Source of the DNA: Arsenicicoccus cauae
Lineage (GTDB): Bacteria > Actinomycetota > Actinomycetes > Actinomycetales > Dermatophilaceae
DNA length: 54,832 nt
NCBI RefSeq assembly: GCF_009707125.1
Contig: NZ_WLVL01000046.1
Location: forward strand, 1-54,832
Direction: 5' to 3'
Position 1 is the first letter of the stretch. Each line of letters starts with the position of its first letter. Below the pieces are notes generated by a model. It searched no databases. It was not told the origin of the DNA and worked only from the letters and a program-made list of their open reading frames with translations. The translations under genes were made by a program, and so were the position numbers. This document shows, piece by piece, positions 17,931-28,576 of the stretch.

Positions 17931-17944
17931 CCCGCATCAGCGGG
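17931..17944 (-). terminator. Short hairpin after metK
   Basis: CCCGC/GCGGG with a 4-nt loop, starting 7 nt after the metK stop. Weak and without a U-tract. The remaining space to priA (17746-17930) holds no gene I can support. Confidence 0.3.
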
Positions 17945-17951
17945 ACACGCC

Positions 17952-19154
17952 CTAGGCGCGGACGGCGCGCTGCAGGGCCTCGACGCGGTCCGTCCGCTCC
18001 CAGGTGAAGCCGCCGTCGTCGCCGCCGGTCCGGCCGAAGTGGCCGTAGGCCGCGGTGCGGGCGTAGATCGGCCGGAGCAGGTCGAGGTCGTCGATGATCG
18101 CGGCCGGGCGCAGGTCGAAGGTCGAGGTGATGGCCCGCTGGATCGCCTCCACCGGGGCGCTCTCGGTGCCGAAGGTCTCGACGTACAGCCCGACGGGCTG
18201 GGCCTTGCCGATGGCGTAGGCGACCTGGATCTCGCACCGGCGGGCGAGCCCCGCGGCCACGACGTTCTTGGCGACCCAGCGGGTCGCGTAGGCGGCGGAG
18301 CGATCGACCTTCGAGGGGTCCTTGCCGGAGAAGGCGCCGCCGCCGTGGCGCGCCATGCCGCCGTAGGTGTCGACGATGATCTTGCGCCCGGTCAGGCCGG
18401 CGTCGCCCATGGGCCCGCCGATCTCGAAGCGTCCGGTCGGGTTGACCAGCGTGCGGTAGCCCTCGACGTCGAGACCGTCGGCGTGCTCGGCAAGCACGGG
18501 CTCGAAGACGTGCTTGACGATGTCGGGCTGGAGCAGCCCCTCCAGGGAGATGTCGGTGGCGTGCTGCGTCGACAGCACCACGGTGTCCACGCGGACGGCG
18601 CGGTCACCGTCGTAGGCGATCGTGACCTGCGTCTTGCCGTCGGGACGCAGGTAGGGCAGCGTCCCGTCCTTGCGGACCTCGGTGAGGCGCTCGGAGAGGC
18701 GGTGCGCCAGGTGGATCGGCAGGGGCATGAGGTCGGGCGTGTCGTCGCACGCGTAGCCGAACATCAGGCCCTGGTCGCCGGCACCCTGCTTGTCGAGGGC
18801 GTCCACCGCGCCGGTGCGGGACTCGTAGGCCGTGTCGACGCCCTGGGCGATGTCGGGGCTCTGCTGGCCGATGGAGATCTCGACGCCGCAGGACTGCCCG
18901 TCGAAGCCCTTGGTGGAGCTGTCGTAGCCGATCGCGAGCACGGTGTCGCGCACGATCCGGGGGATGTCGACATACCCCTCGGTGGTGACCTCGCCGGCGA
19001 CGTGGACGAGGCCTGTGGTGACCATGGTCTCGACCGCGACCCGCGAGCGAGGGTCCTGCCGGAGCATCTCGTCGAGGACCGAGTCGGAGATCTGGTCGCA
19101 GATCTTGTCGGGGTGGCCCTGGGTCACGGACTCGGACGTGAACAGACGCGACAC
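17952..19154 (-). CDS. metK: S-adenosylmethionine synthetase
   Basis: A 400-residue enzyme forming SAM from methionine and ATP. Signature segments [34 protein letters not shown] and [19 protein letters not shown] are intact. Length is normal. The leader is only about 35 nt (TAGACT box just upstream, GAGGAG ribosome site), which is too short for a SAM riboswitch. In this gene order (metK, coaBC, rpoZ, gmk, mihF) the cluster is conserved through actinobacteria. Confidence 0.97.
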   Translation of the reverse strand: MSRLFTSESVTQGHPDKICDQISDSVLDEMLRQDPRSRVAVETMVTTGLVHVAGEVTTEGYVDIPRIVRDTVLAIGYDSSTKGFDGQSCGVEISIGQQSPDIAQGVDTAYESRTGAVDALDKQGAGDQGLMFGYACDDTPDLMPLPIHLAHRLSERLTEVRKDGTLPYLRPDGKTQVTIAYDGDRAVRVDTVVLSTQHATDISLEGLLQPDIVKHVFEPVLAEHADGLDVEGYRTLVNPTGRFEIGGPMGDAGLTGRKIIVDTYGGMARHGGGAFSGKDPSKVDRSAAYATRWVAKNVVAAGLARRCEIQVAYAIGKAQPVGLYVETFGTESAPVEAIQRAITSTFDLRPAAIIDDLDLLRPIYARTAAYGHFGRTGGDDGGFTWERTDRVEALQRAVRA

Positions 19155-19193
19155 GTGTTGCTCCTCAGCACATGGACGGCAGTTGCCGGGAGT

Positions 19194-20483
19194 CTAGCGC
19201 CGCAGTTCGGTGGCGATGACGTCGAGGAGCGCGTGTGAGACGCGCGTCTTGGTCGTGGGTCCCGCGGTGACGGGCGCGCCCCCGTCGCGGCGCAGGATCG
19301 TCACGGTGTTGTCGTCCTGGCCGAAGGTCACGCCGACCCCGACCTGGTTGACGACGAGGAGGTCGCAGCCCTTGCGCCGCAGCTTGTCCTGGGCGAGCTC
19401 CAGCACGGAGTGCTCCGCGTCCCCCGTCTCGGCGGCGAAGCCCACGATGTAGGGCACCTGGCCGCCCTGGCGGTGCCGCTCGCGCACGAGCTCGGCGAGG
19501 ATGTCCGGGTTGCGGACGAGCTCGATCGTGGGGGCGGACTCGTCAGGCCCGCCGTCGGCGCCCTGGCCGTGGGTCTTCTTGATCTTGGCCGTGGCCACGT
19601 GCCGTGGCCGGAAGTCGGCGACGGCGGCGGCCATGATGATCACGTCGGCGTCCTTGCTCAGGTCGGCCAGCTGAGCCTGCAGGTCCAGGGCGGACTCGAT
19701 CCTGCGGGTGACGATGCGGGGATGGTCGGGCAGTCGTATGTCGACCGCGCCCGCCACGAGGACGACGTCGGCACCGCGCGCGGCCGCCGCCTCGGCGATC
19801 GCGACCCCCTGCTTGCCGCTGGACCGGTTGCCGAGGTAGCGGACGGGGTCCAGCGCCTCGCGGGTGCCGCCGGCGGAGACCACGACGACCACCCCGTCGA
19901 GGTCCTGGCGCGGGTCCGTCCCGGGCTCGAGCGCGCGGACGGCTGCGGCGTAGATGTCATCGGGCTCGGGGAGCCGCCCGGGACCGGTGTCCGAGCCCGT
20001 CAGCCTCCCGGACGCGGGCTCGATCACGGTGACACCACGGGCGCGCAGGGTAGCGACGTTGGCCACCGTCGCCGGGTGCTGCCACATCTCCGTGTGCATG
20101 GCCGGGGCCAGCACCACCGGGCAGCGCGCCGTCAGCAGGACATTGGTCAGCAGGTCGTCGGCCAGGCCGTGCGCCGCCTTGGCGAGCAGGTTGGCGGTGC
20201 ACGGGGCGACGACGACCAGGTCCGCCTGCTGGCCGAGCAGCACGTGCCGCACCTGCTCGACGTCGTCGAAGACCTCGTGGGTGACGCGCTTGCCGGACAG
20301 CGCCGACCACGTGGGCTCCCCCACGAACCGCAGCGCCGCCTCGGTCGGGACGACGGTCACGTCGTGTCCGGACTCGGTGAAGCGGCGCAGCAGGGAGGCG
20401 GCCTTGTAGGCAGCGATGCCCCCGCCGACGCCGAGGACGACGCGACGGGGGCCGACGCTGTTGCTGTCCCCGTGGACAGCCAT
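19194..20483 (-). CDS. coaBC: Bifunctional phosphopantothenoylcysteine decarboxylase/synthetase
   Basis: A 429-residue Dfp protein. The N-terminal CoaC flavodoxin-like domain shows VVLGVGGGIAAYKA, TANLLAKAAHGLADDLLT and PAMHTEMWQHPA. The C-terminal CoaB domain shows VSAGGTREALDPVRYLGN-RSSGKQG, AAAVADFRP and KLRRKGCDLLVVNQVG for CTP and substrate binding. It carries out two steps of CoA synthesis. It follows rpoZ by 8 nt. Confidence 0.96.
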   Translation of the reverse strand: MAVHGDSNSVGPRRVVLGVGGGIAAYKAASLLRRFTESGHDVTVVPTEAALRFVGEPTWSALSGKRVTHEVFDDVEQVRHVLLGQQADLVVVAPCTANLLAKAAHGLADDLLTNVLLTARCPVVLAPAMHTEMWQHPATVANVATLRARGVTVIEPASGRLTGSDTGPGRLPEPDDIYAAAVRALEPGTDPRQDLDGVVVVVSAGGTREALDPVRYLGNRSSGKQGVAIAEAAAARGADVVLVAGAVDIRLPDHPRIVTRRIESALDLQAQLADLSKDADVIIMAAAVADFRPRHVATAKIKKTHGQGADGGPDESAPTIELVRNPDILAELVRERHRQGGQVPYIVGFAAETGDAEHSVLELAQDKLRRKGCDLLVVNQVGVGVTFGQDDNTVTILRRDGGAPVTAGPTTKTRVSHALLDVIATELRR

Positions 20484-20491
20484 GGGGCGGA

Positions 20492-20755
20492 TCAGCCCTC
20501 GGTGGGCTCGGAGGTGAGCAGACCGTCGTTGATCTCGCGCAGGGCGATCGACAGGGGCTTCTCGTGGACCTGGGTCTCGACCAGGGGCCCGACGTACTCC
20601 AGCAGACCCTCGGACAGCTGCGAGTAGTAGGCGTTGATCTGCCGGGCGCGCTTGGCCGAGTAGATGACCAGTGCGTACTTGGAGTCCGCAACCTGGAGCA
20701 GGTCGTCGATCGGCGGGTTGGTGATCCCGATGGGGGCAGCAACGGTGCCAGGCAC
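20492..20755 (-). CDS. rpoZ: RNA polymerase omega subunit
   Basis: An 87-residue omega subunit that aids RNA polymerase assembly. Core sequence [20 protein letters not shown] (with the SKY..V..AKRAR motif) and an actinobacterial middle extension ([20 protein letters not shown]) are present, ending with [14 protein letters not shown] at 20755, just after the gmk stop, is the best start. Co-transcription with gmk and coaBC is the conserved arrangement. Confidence 0.95.
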   Translation of the reverse strand: MPGTVAAPIGITNPPIDDLLQVADSKYALVIYSAKRARQINAYYSQLSEGLLEYVGPLVETQVHEKPLSIALREINDGLLTSEPTEG

Positions 20756-20757
20756 AG

Positions 20758-21348
20758 TCAGTCTCGCTTCAGTCGATGGGTGGATCTCATCAATGATACG
20801 AGTTCCTCGGCCGCGCGGCGAACATCGTCGTTGACGACGGTGACGTCGAACTCCGCCTGGGCGGCGATCTCGGCCCGAGCGGTGGTCAGCCGCCGGGCTC
20901 GCTCCGCCTCGTCCTCGGTGCCCCGGCCGACCAGCCGGCGCACCAGCTCGTCCCAGCTCGGGGGCGCGAGGAAGACGAACTGCGCCTCGGGCATGGACTC
21001 GCGCACCTGGCGGGCGCCCTGCAGGTCGATCTCCAGGAGGGCGGGTCGGCCCTCGGCGAGGACCTCGTCGACGGGCCAGCGGGGCGTGCCGTAGAAGTGC
21101 GTCCCGTGGACAGTGGCCCACTCGAGGAACTCCCCCGCGTCGCGGCGGCGCTCGAACTCCTCGCGGTCCAGGAAGTGGTAGTGGACGCCGTCGCGCTCGC
21201 CGGGGCGGGGGGCCCGGGTCGTGGCGGAGACGGACAACCACACCTCGGGGTGGTGGTCGCGGACGTAGGCCGCCACCGTCCCCTTGCCGACGGCCGTTGG
21301 TCCGGCGAGGACCACCAGTCGAGGGCCGGGCGCAGCGGCCTCGGGCAT
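20758..21348 (-). CDS. gmk: Guanylate kinase
   Basis: A 196-residue enzyme phosphorylating GMP to GDP. The P-loop reads GPTAVGKGT (GPSGVGKGT is more usual), then [19 protein letters not shown] for GMP binding and [13 protein letters not shown]. Length is normal. The ATG at 21348 was chosen because it sits right after mihF's end and gives the standard N-terminus; upstream codons belong to the mihF region in another frame. Confidence 0.96.
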   Translation of the reverse strand: MPEAAAPGPRLVVLAGPTAVGKGTVAAYVRDHHPEVWLSVSATTRAPRPGERDGVHYHFLDREEFERRRDAGEFLEWATVHGTHFYGTPRWPVDEVLAEGRPALLEIDLQGARQVRESMPEAQFVFLAPPSWDELVRRLVGRGTEDEAERARRLTTARAEIAAQAEFDVTVVNDDVRRAAEELVSLMRSTHRLKRD

Positions 21349-21353
21349 CGCGC

Positions 21354-21668
21354 TCAGTTCTCGAAGCGGGCGAGCAGCGCCGCGATCTGGTTGGCGCCGA
21401 GCCCACGCACGCGTCGGGTGCGCGAGATCCCGACCTCCTCCATGATCTGCCGGGCCCGCACCTGGCCGACGCCGGGCAGCGACTCCAGCAGCACGTAGAC
21501 CTTCATCTTGCCGATGACGTCGTTGGACTTGCCCTCGGCGAGGACCGAGCGCAGCGAGCCCTGGCCGTACTTGAGCTGGTTCTTGACCGCAGCGCGCTCG
21601 CGTCGAGCGACGGCGGCCTTCTCCAGTGCCTCGGCTCGCTGCTCGGGGGTCAGGGTCGGCAAGGCCAC
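21354..21668 (-). CDS. mihF: Actinobacterial integration host factor (mIHF)
   Basis: A 104-residue nucleoid protein unrelated to enterobacterial IHF. The sequence [19 protein letters not shown] is the helix-two-turn-helix DNA-binding core, followed by the conserved [15 protein letters not shown]. The GTG at 21668 has GAGGAG 7-8 nt upstream. It heads the mihF-gmk-rpoZ-coaBC operon. Confidence 0.95.
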   Translation of the reverse strand: MALPTLTPEQRAEALEKAAVARRERAAVKNQLKYGQGSLRSVLAEGKSNDVIGKMKVYVLLESLPGVGQVRARQIMEEVGISRTRRVRGLGANQIAALLARFEN

Positions 21669-21789
21669 AGGAGTCTCCTCGGTGGGTCTGGACCGGGCTG
21701 GCCAGCGCCGGTCGGTGATGCTTGTGGACAACGTACTGGCGGGGCCAGCGCAGCCGCAACGCGGGGCCGGGCCCGCGCGGCGTGTGACG

Positions 21790-21817
21790 AGCCTAGCTCC
21801 CCGTCCGACATCGTCGG
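21790..21817 (-). promoter_or_regulatory. Probable mihF promoter with small palindrome
   Basis: TAGGCT (minus strand, 21790-21795) is a -10 candidate about 120 nt upstream of mihF. Just upstream lies CCGAC-ATC-GTCGG (21805-21817), an inverted repeat inside the promoter spacer. Nothing else is recognised between mihF and pyrF. Confidence 0.35.
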
Positions 21818-21855
21818 GAACGAATCCGGACATTTGACGCGCACATTCGTGCCGC

Positions 21856-22722
21856 TCAGCCGGACAGGGCCACCAGGGCGCGCATCTGCCGACCCGTCCG
21901 TCGCGCGGCCTCGCGCAGGACCGGCACGTCCGGCCCGGCCGACAGGACCTCGCGTGAGCTGGACGCAAGCACCTGGGGCAGCGCCTCGCCGAAGACCTGG
22001 CGAAGGCTCTCGGCCGTGCCGCCCTGGGCCCCCACGCCCGGGGCGAGCAGGGGTCCCCCCATCGAGGTCAAGTCCAGGCCCAGGTCCCGGACGGCGGTCC
22101 CGACGGTGGCACCGACGACCAGCCCGACCGAGCCGAGCCGTCCGGACTCCCTCGCCGCCGCGTTGTCCGCGGCGGCTCCCGCCACGACCTCCCCGGCGAC
22201 CGAGCGCCCCCCTGCGCCCCGCGCGTGCTGCACGGACGCTCCCTCCGGGTTGGAGGTGAGCGCCAGCACGAAGACACCGCGGCCGGTTGCGGCGGCGAGG
22301 TCGAGCGCGGGACGCAGCGAGCCGTAGCCGAGGTACGGCGAGACCGTGATCGCGTCGACCGCGTCGGATCTGTCCTTGCCGAGGAAGGCCTCGGCGTAGG
22401 CCGTCATGGTGGAGCCGATGTCACCGCGCTTGACGTCGAGGATCGTCAGGGTGCCGGCCTGCCGCAGCCCGGACTGGACCCGCTCGAGGAGCGCCACGCC
22501 GCGCGACCCGAAGACCTCGAAGAAGGCGGACTGCGGCTTGACGCAGGCCACCTGCCCCCCGAAGGCCTCGACGCAGGTCATCGCGAAGCGCTCCACCCCG
22601 GCGAGGGTGTACGGCAGTCCCCAGGACTCCACGAGCTGCTGGTGCGGGTCGATGCCGACGCACAACGGGCCGTGCGCGTCCATGGCGGCGCGCAGCCGCG
22701 TGCCGAAGGGGGTCGGGTTCAC
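21856..22722 (-). CDS. pyrF: Orotidine 5'-phosphate decarboxylase
   Basis: A 288-residue OMP decarboxylase of the longer actinobacterial type, making UMP. LCVGIDPHQQLVESWG opens the barrel, VKPQSAFFEVFGS follows, and TILDVKRGDIGSTMTAYAEA carries the catalytic Lys-Asp set. APGVGAQGG binds phosphate. It is the last gene of the pyrimidine operon, 55 nt after carB. Confidence 0.96.
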   Translation of the reverse strand: MNPTPFGTRLRAAMDAHGPLCVGIDPHQQLVESWGLPYTLAGVERFAMTCVEAFGGQVACVKPQSAFFEVFGSRGVALLERVQSGLRQAGTLTILDVKRGDIGSTMTAYAEAFLGKDRSDAVDAITVSPYLGYGSLRPALDLAAATGRGVFVLALTSNPEGASVQHARGAGGRSVAGEVVAGAAADNAAARESGRLGSVGLVVGATVGTAVRDLGLDLTSMGGPLLAPGVGAQGGTAESLRQVFGEALPQVLASSSREVLSAGPDVPVLREAARRTGRQMRALVALSG

Positions 22723-22777
22723 GGCGTCTCCTCCGGTCGGTGGGTGCTCACCCGGTCTCCTCGGGCCACGGGCCGGC

Positions 22778-25700
22778 TCACCCGGCCGCGTGGGCGCCGT
22801 GCTGGGCCAGGCGCTCGGCGTGCTCCTGCAGCGAGATCACCGACACGGAGCCGTCTCGCATCGACTCGATGCCCTGCACGGCGGCGGCGAGCTGCTGGAC
22901 CGTCGTGATGATGGGCTTGTCCATGCTGGTGGTGGCGGTGCGGATGGTGTAGCCGTCGGCGCGCGCCTCCGGGCTCGTGGGGGTGTTGACCACCATGTCG
23001 ACCTCGCCGTCGAGGATCAGGTCCACGACGGTCGGCTCCCCCGCCGGGCCACGGCCCTCGCTGTGCTTGCGCACGGCCTCGGCACGGACCCCGTTGCGCC
23101 GCAGCACGTCGGCCGTGCCCTGGGTCGCGAGGATCCGGAAGCCCAGGTCCGCGAGCCGCTTGCAGGGAAAGATCATGGCGCGCTTGTGCCGGTTGGCGAC
23201 CGAGATGAAGACGGTCCCCTCCGAGGGCAGCCCCCCGAACGCGCCGAGCTGGCTCTTGGCGAAGGCCGTCCCGAAGTCGTCCGCGAGGCCCATGACCTCG
23301 CCGGTGGAGCGCATCTCGGGGCCGAGGATGGTGTCGACGAACTCCCCGTCCTGCGTGACGAACCGCTTGAACGGCAGCACGGCCTCCTTGACCGCCGTGC
23401 CGGCCTCGATCGGCAGGGACGCGCCGTCGCCCTCGGACGGCAGCAGGCCCTCGCGGCGGAGCTCGGCGATGGTGGCGCCCATCATGATCCGCGACGCCGC
23501 CTTGGCGACCTGGACGCCGGTCGCCTTGGCGACGAACGGCACGGTGCGCGAGGCCCGGGGATTGGCCTCGAGGACGTAGAGGATGTCCTGGGCCAGGGCG
23601 AACTGGACGTTCATCAGCCCCCGGACCCCGATGCTGGCCGCCAGCCGGCGGGTGGACTCCCGGACCCGGTCGATCTCGGCGCGCCCCAGCGTCACCGGCG
23701 GCAGCACGCACGAGGAGTCTCCGGAGTGGATCCCGGCCTCCTCGATGTGCTCCATGATCGCCCCGACGTACATCTCCTGCCCGTCGTAGAGCACGTCGAC
23801 GTCGATCTCGATGGCGTCGTCGAGGAAGCGGTCCACGAGGATCGGGTGGTCGGGGCTGGCCAGCGCCGCGCGCGTGACGTAGTCGGTGAGGGTCTGGTCG
23901 TCATACACGATCTGCATGCCGCGCCCGCCGAGGACGTAGGAGGGGCGGACGAGGACCGGGTAGCCGATCTCGCGGGCCACCTCGAGGGCCTCGGCGGCCG
24001 AGTAGGCGGTGCCGAACCTGGGGGCGGGCAGCTGGGCCTCGTGCATGACCCGGCCGAACGCGGCGCGGTCCTCGGCGAGGTGGATGGCCTCGGGCGACGT
24101 ACCGACCACCGGCAGCCCCTCGTCCTTGAGCGCCTGGGCCAGCCCGAGCGGCGTCTGCCCGCCCAGCTGGACGATGACGCCGGCCACCGGACCCGCGGCG
24201 CGCTCGGCGTGGTAGACCTCGAGGACGTCCTCCAGCGTCAGCGGCTCGAAGTAGAGCCGGCTGCTGGTGTCGTAGTCGGTCGACACGGTCTCGGGGTTGC
24301 AGTTGACCATGACGGTGTCGTAGCCCTGGTCGCGCAGCGCGAAGCTCGCGTGCACGCACGAGTAGTCGAACTCGACGCCCTGGCCGATGCGGTTCGGCCC
24401 GCTGCCGAGGATGATCACCGCGGGCCTGTCCCGAGGCAGCACCTCGGTCTCCTCGTCGTACGACGAGTAGTAGTACGGCGTCTGCGCGGCGAACTCGGCG
24501 GCGCAGGTGTCGACGGTCTTGAACACCGGGCGCACGCCGAGGGCGTGGCGCACCCCGCGTACGACCGGCTCGGTCATGCCGGTGAGCTGGGAGATCTGGG
24601 TGTCGGAGAACCCGTGGCGCTTGGCCAGCCGCAGCTGCGCGGGAGTGAGCGTCTCGGAGCCCTTTATGGTGCGGGCGACCTCGTTGAGCAGCTCGATCTG
24701 GTCGAGGAACCACGGGTCGATGCGGGTCGCCTCGTGGACCTCCTCGACCGTCATACCGGCGCGCAGGGCCTGCTGGACGAGCAGGATGCGGCCGTCGGTC
24801 GGCGTCCTGGCCTGCTCCAGCCAGGCGGCACCCTGGTCACGACCGGGCCGATCGCCGCGCCAGTGGAAGGCCGCGTCCTTCTTCTCCAGGGACCGCAGGG
24901 CCTTCTGCAGGGCCTCGGTGAAGTTGCGCCCGATCGCCATGGCCTCGCCGACCGACTTCATGGTGGTCGTGAGCGTCGGGTCGGCGGCCGGGAACTTCTC
25001 GAAGGCGAACCGCGGGACCTTGACGACGACGTAGTCCAGGGTCGGCTCGAAGGACGCCGGCGTCTCCCGGGTGATGTCGTTGGGCACCTCGTCGAGGGTG
25101 TAGCCGATGGCCATCTTGGCGGCGATCTTGGCGATCGGGAAGCCGGTCGCCTTGGACGCGAGCGCGGAGGACCGGGACACCCGGGGGTTCATCTCGATGA
25201 CGATGACCCTCCCGTCCTCGGGGTTGACCGCGAACTGGATGTTGCAGCCGCCGGTGTCCACGCCGACCTCGCGGATGACGGCGATGCCGATGTCGCGCAG
25301 GTTCTGGTACTCCCGGTCGGTCAGCGTCAGGGCCGGGGCCACCGTGATGGAGTCGCCGGTGTGCACGCCCATCGGGTCGAGGTTCTCGATGGAGCAGACG
25401 ACCACCACGTTGTCGGCGTGGTCGCGCATCACCTCGAGCTCGTACTCCTTCCACCCGAGGATGGACTCCTCGAGCAGCACCTCGGTGGTCGGCGAGGCGA
25501 ACAGCCCGGCGCCCGCGATGCGCCGCAGGCCGGCCTCGTCGTAGGCGAAGCCGGAGCCGAGACCGCCCATGGTGAACGACGGCCGGACGACGAGCGGGTA
25601 GCCGAGATCGCCCGCCGCGTCGAGGCACTCGTCCATCGTGTGGCAGATGATCGAGCGGGCCGACTCGGCACCGCAGCGCTCCACGACGCCCTTGAACCGC

Positions 25701-26089
25701 TCCCGGTCCTCCCCCAGCTGGATCGCCTCAACGTTGGCGCCGATGAGCGGGCAGCCGTAGCGCTCGAGCACGCCCGCCTCGTGCAGCGCCATCGCGCAGT
25801 TGAGGGCGGTCTGGCCGCCGAGGGTGGCGAGGACCGCGTCCGGGCGCTCCTTGGCGATGATCGCCTCGACCACCTCGGGGGTGATGGGTTCGACGTAGGT
25901 CGCGTCGGCGAACTCGGGGTCGGTCATGATCGTGGCGGGGTTGGAGTTGACCAGGACGACCCGGATCCCCTCCTCGCGCAGGACGCGGCAGGCCTGGGTG
26001 CCGGAGTAGTCGAACTCGCAGGCCTGCCCGATGACGATCGGGCCGGAGCCGATGACCAGGACGCTCGTGATATCGGGGTTGCGGGGCAT
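22778..26089 (-). CDS. carB: Carbamoyl-phosphate synthase large subunit
   Basis: An 1103-residue enzyme with two ATP-grasp halves, an oligomerisation domain and a C-terminal MGS-like allosteric domain. The first half begins with [20 protein letters not shown] and the second repeats [19 protein letters not shown]. Conserved segments include [20 protein letters not shown] and [16 protein letters not shown]. It makes carbamoyl phosphate for both pyrimidine and arginine synthesis using ammonia from CarA. Its start overlaps the carA stop by one base (TGATG). A long open frame on the opposite strand is a codon-bias shadow. Confidence 0.98.
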   Translation of the reverse strand: MPRNPDITSVLVIGSGPIVIGQACEFDYSGTQACRVLREEGIRVVLVNSNPATIMTDPEFADATYVEPITPEVVEAIIAKERPDAVLATLGGQTALNCAMALHEAGVLERYGCPLIGANVEAIQLGEDRERFKGVVERCGAESARSIICHTMDECLDAAGDLGYPLVVRPSFTMGGLGSGFAYDEAGLRRIAGAGLFASPTTEVLLEESILGWKEYELEVMRDHADNVVVVCSIENLDPMGVHTGDSITVAPALTLTDREYQNLRDIGIAVIREVGVDTGGCNIQFAVNPEDGRVIVIEMNPRVSRSSALASKATGFPIAKIAAKMAIGYTLDEVPNDITRETPASFEPTLDYVVVKVPRFAFEKFPAADPTLTTTMKSVGEAMAIGRNFTEALQKALRSLEKKDAAFHWRGDRPGRDQGAAWLEQARTPTDGRILLVQQALRAGMTVEEVHEATRIDPWFLDQIELLNEVARTIKGSETLTPAQLRLAKRHGFSDTQISQLTGMTEPVVRGVRHALGVRPVFKTVDTCAAEFAAQTPYYYSSYDEETEVLPRDRPAVIILGSGPNRIGQGVEFDYSCVHASFALRDQGYDTVMVNCNPETVSTDYDTSSRLYFEPLTLEDVLEVYHAERAAGPVAGVIVQLGGQTPLGLAQALKDEGLPVVGTSPEAIHLAEDRAAFGRVMHEAQLPAPRFGTAYSAAEALEVAREIGYPVLVRPSYVLGGRGMQIVYDDQTLTDYVTRAALASPDHPILVDRFLDDAIEIDVDVLYDGQEMYVGAIMEHIEEAGIHSGDSSCVLPPVTLGRAEIDRVRESTRRLAASIGVRGLMNVQFALAQDILYVLEANPRASRTVPFVAKATGVQVAKAASRIMMGATIAELRREGLLPSEGDGASLPIEAGTAVKEAVLPFKRFVTQDGEFVDTILGPEMRSTGEVMGLADDFGTAFAKSQLGAFGGLPSEGTVFISVANRHKRAMIFPCKRLADLGFRILATQGTADVLRRNGVRAEAVRKHSEGRGPAGEPTVVDLILDGEVDMVVNTPTSPEARADGYTIRTATTSMDKPIITTVQQLAAAVQGIESMRDGSVSVISLQEHAERLAQHGAHAAG

Positions 26090-27240
26090 CAGCGGGCGTT
26101 CTCCTCAGGCTGGGCGGCGCCGATCAGGTCGATGAAGCGGTCGAACAGGTAGGCGGCGTCGTGCGGGCCCGCCGCCGCCTCGGGGTGGTACTGCACGGAG
26201 AAGGCCGGCACGTCGAGGCACTCGAGTCCCTCGACCACCTGGTCGTTGAGACCGACGTGGCTCACCCGCGCCCGCCCGAAGGGGGTGTCGAGGTCCTCGC
26301 CGATCGGCGCGTCGACGGCGAACCCGTGGTTCTGCGCGGTGATCTCGACCTTGCGGGTCGACAGGTCCATCACCGGCTGGTTGATCCCGCGGTGGCCGTA
26401 CTTGAGCTTGTAGGTGCCGAGGCCGAGGGCCCGCCCGAGGATCTGGTTGCCGAAGCAGATGCCGAAGAAGGGGATGCGGGCGCCCAGGACCTCGCGCAGC
26501 ACCCCCACCTCGTGCTCGGCCGCGGCCGGGTCTCCCGGGCCGTTGGACATGAACACCGCGTCCGGGGAGAGGGCCTGTATGTCGGAGAACGTCGAGGTCG
26601 CCGGCAGGACGTGCACCTCGAGGCCGCGCTCCGCCATGCGCTGCGGCGTCATGCCCTTGATACCGAGGTCGAGCGCCGCCACGCGGTAGCGTGGCTCGCC
26701 CTCGGGGCGCACGACGTACGGCTCGTCGGCGCTGACCTCGGCGGCCAGGGCCGAGCCGGCCATCGCGGGCTGGGAGACGACCCGGTCGATCAGCCGCTCC
26801 ACGGGGGTGTCGGCCACGTCGCCGGAGAAGATGCCGACCTTCATCGAGCCGCGCTCGCGCAGGTGGCGCGTGAGGGCGCGGGTGTCGATCTCGCAGATCC
26901 CGACGACGCCCTGGCGCTCCAGCTCGCCCTCCAGCGAGGCCGTGCTGCGCCAGCTGCTCGGGCGCAGCGCGGGGTCCCGTACGACGAAGCCGGACACCCA
27001 GATGCGGTGCGACTCGTCGTCCTCGCCGTTGACGCCGGTGTTGCCGACGTGCGGGGCGGTCATGACGACCACCTGACGGTGGTAGGAGGGGTCGGTCAGG
27101 GTCTCCTGGTAGCCGGTCATGCCGGTGGAGAAGACCGCCTCGCCGACGGTGCTGCCGACCGCTCCGTAGGAACGACCCGCGAAGGTCCGTCCGTCCTCGA
27201 GGATCAGCAGGGCCGGTTGGCGTTCGAGGCGCAGGGTCAC
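26089..27240 (-). CDS. carA: Carbamoyl-phosphate synthase small subunit
   Basis: A 383-residue glutamine amidotransferase subunit. The N-terminal domain shows [20 protein letters not shown] and [12 protein letters not shown]. The class I glutaminase domain has [15 protein letters not shown] with the nucleophile Cys, and [11 protein letters not shown] with the catalytic His and Glu. It is coupled to carB and begins 31 nt after pyrC. Confidence 0.97.
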   Translation of the reverse strand: MTLRLERQPALLILEDGRTFAGRSYGAVGSTVGEAVFSTGMTGYQETLTDPSYHRQVVVMTAPHVGNTGVNGEDDESHRIWVSGFVVRDPALRPSSWRSTASLEGELERQGVVGICEIDTRALTRHLRERGSMKVGIFSGDVADTPVERLIDRVVSQPAMAGSALAAEVSADEPYVVRPEGEPRYRVAALDLGIKGMTPQRMAERGLEVHVLPATSTFSDIQALSPDAVFMSNGPGDPAAAEHEVGVLREVLGARIPFFGICFGNQILGRALGLGTYKLKYGHRGINQPVMDLSTRKVEITAQNHGFAVDAPIGEDLDTPFGRARVSHVGLNDQVVEGLECLDVPAFSVQYHPEAAAGPHDAAYLFDRFIDLIGAAQPEENAR

Positions 27241-27271
27241 GACATGCTCCGCTCAGGTGTGAGGAGGGGGG

Positions 27272-28576
27272 TCACGCGAGCCGGCCGTCGCGGACGGTAA
27301 TGCGCCCACGCAGCATCGTCGCGCGGACGGCACCGGTGAGGGTCCGCCCGTGCCACGGATTGTTGCGCGACAGCGAGGCGCTCGCAGCGCGGTCCACGGT
27401 CAGAGACCGCGTGGGGTCGACGAGCACGAGGTTGGCAGGCTCGCCCTCGGCGATCGGCCTGCCGTGCCCCGCCAGCCGGGCGATCTCGGCGGGCCGCGTC
27501 GACATGACCCGCGCGACGTCGGACCAGGACATCCGCCCGGTGCTCACCATCACGTCGCTGACCACGGACAGGGCGGTCTCCAGTCCGAGCATGCCGAACG
27601 CGGCGTCCGCGAAGGCGTGCTCCTTGTCGTGCACGACGTGCGGCGCGTGGTCGGTGGCCACGACGTCGATGGTGCCGTCGGCCAGGGCGGCGCGCAGCTC
27701 CTCGGCATACTCGCTCGGCCGCAGGGGCGGGTTGACCTTGTAGACCGTGTCGTAGTCCTGCAGGAGGTCCGTGGTGAGCACCAGGTGGTGGGGGGTCACC
27801 TCGGCGGTGACCGCGATCCCCTTGCCCTTGGCCCAGCGGATGACCTCGAGCGAGCCCGGCGTCGAGACGTGGGCGACGTGCACCCGCCCCCCGGTCTGCT
27901 TGGCCAGCATCACGTCTCGGGCGACGACGACCTCCTCGGCCGCGTCCGGCCACCCGGGCAGACCCAGCCGCCCGGACAGCTCGCCCTCGTGGCAGCAGGC
28001 CGTGCCGTCGGCGAGCCTGGGGTCCTGCGAGTGCTGGGAGATCACCCCGTCGAAGGCCGTGACGTACTCCAGCGCGCGGCGCATGAGCCGGCTGTCGTGG
28101 ACGCACCGGCCGTCGTCGGAGAACACCCGGACCCGGGCCTGCGAGCGCGCCATGAGACCGATCTCGGACAGCTCCTCCCCCGCGAGCGCCTTGGTGACGG
28201 AGCCGACGGGCATCACGTCGACCAGGCCCGCCTCGCGCCCGCGGCGCCAGACCTCCTCGGCCTTCTCCGGGGTGTCGGTGACGGGCTGGGTGTTGGCCAT
28301 CGCGAAGACCGCGGAGTAGCCGCCCACCGCCGCGGCCGCGGACCCGGTCCGGATGGTCTCGGCGTCCTCGCGCCCCGGCTCGCGCAGGTGGGTGTGCAGG
28401 TCCACGAGCGCAGGGAGGGCGACGAGCCCGTCGGCGTCGATCGTCTCGTCCACGGCGTCCTGGGCCACGGACATGTCTGCGGCAGAGCCGATCTCGCGGA
28501 TGACGCCGTCGACGACGAGGATGTCGGCGGAGCGATCCCCGAGCAGGCTGGCACCGGTGATGAGGGTGGTGGACAT
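27272..28576 (-). CDS. pyrC: Dihydroorotase
   Basis: A 434-residue class I dihydroorotase. The zinc motif HTHLREPG follows LPALVDL, and later metal ligands and substrate site appear in SQHSQDPRLADG, HVAHVST and VATDHAPH. It cyclises carbamoyl aspartate. Start overlaps the pyrB stop by one base (TGATG). Confidence 0.97.
   Translation of the reverse strand: MSTTLITGASLLGDRSADILVVDGVIREIGSAADMSVAQDAVDETIDADGLVALPALVDLHTHLREPGREDAETIRTGSAAAAVGGYSAVFAMANTQPVTDTPEKAEEVWRRGREAGLVDVMPVGSVTKALAGEELSEIGLMARSQARVRVFSDDGRCVHDSRLMRRALEYVTAFDGVISQHSQDPRLADGTACCHEGELSGRLGLPGWPDAAEEVVVARDVMLAKQTGGRVHVAHVSTPGSLEVIRWAKGKGIAVTAEVTPHHLVLTTDLLQDYDTVYKVNPPLRPSEYAEELRAALADGTIDVVATDHAPHVVHDKEHAFADAAFGMLGLETALSVVSDVMVSTGRMSWSDVARVMSTRPAEIARLAGHGRPIAEGEPANLVLVDPTRSLTVDRAASASLSRNNPWHGRTLTGAVRATMLRGRITVRDGRLA

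Noticed and set aside
17808-17950. Plus-strand frame that begins like a GNAT N-terminus, between metK and priA
   Set aside because: Codon bias is weak at both ends, no acetyl-CoA motif follows, and the frame runs into metK antisense; at most a relic.
19155-19193. SAM riboswitch upstream of metK
   Set aside because: The leader is only about 40 nt, far too short for any known SAM riboswitch.
22406-26152. Very long plus-strand open frame opposite carB
   Set aside because: It mirrors the codon bias of carB on the other strand; composition is His/Asp/Gly-rich and low complexity, and carB motifs are complete on the minus strand.
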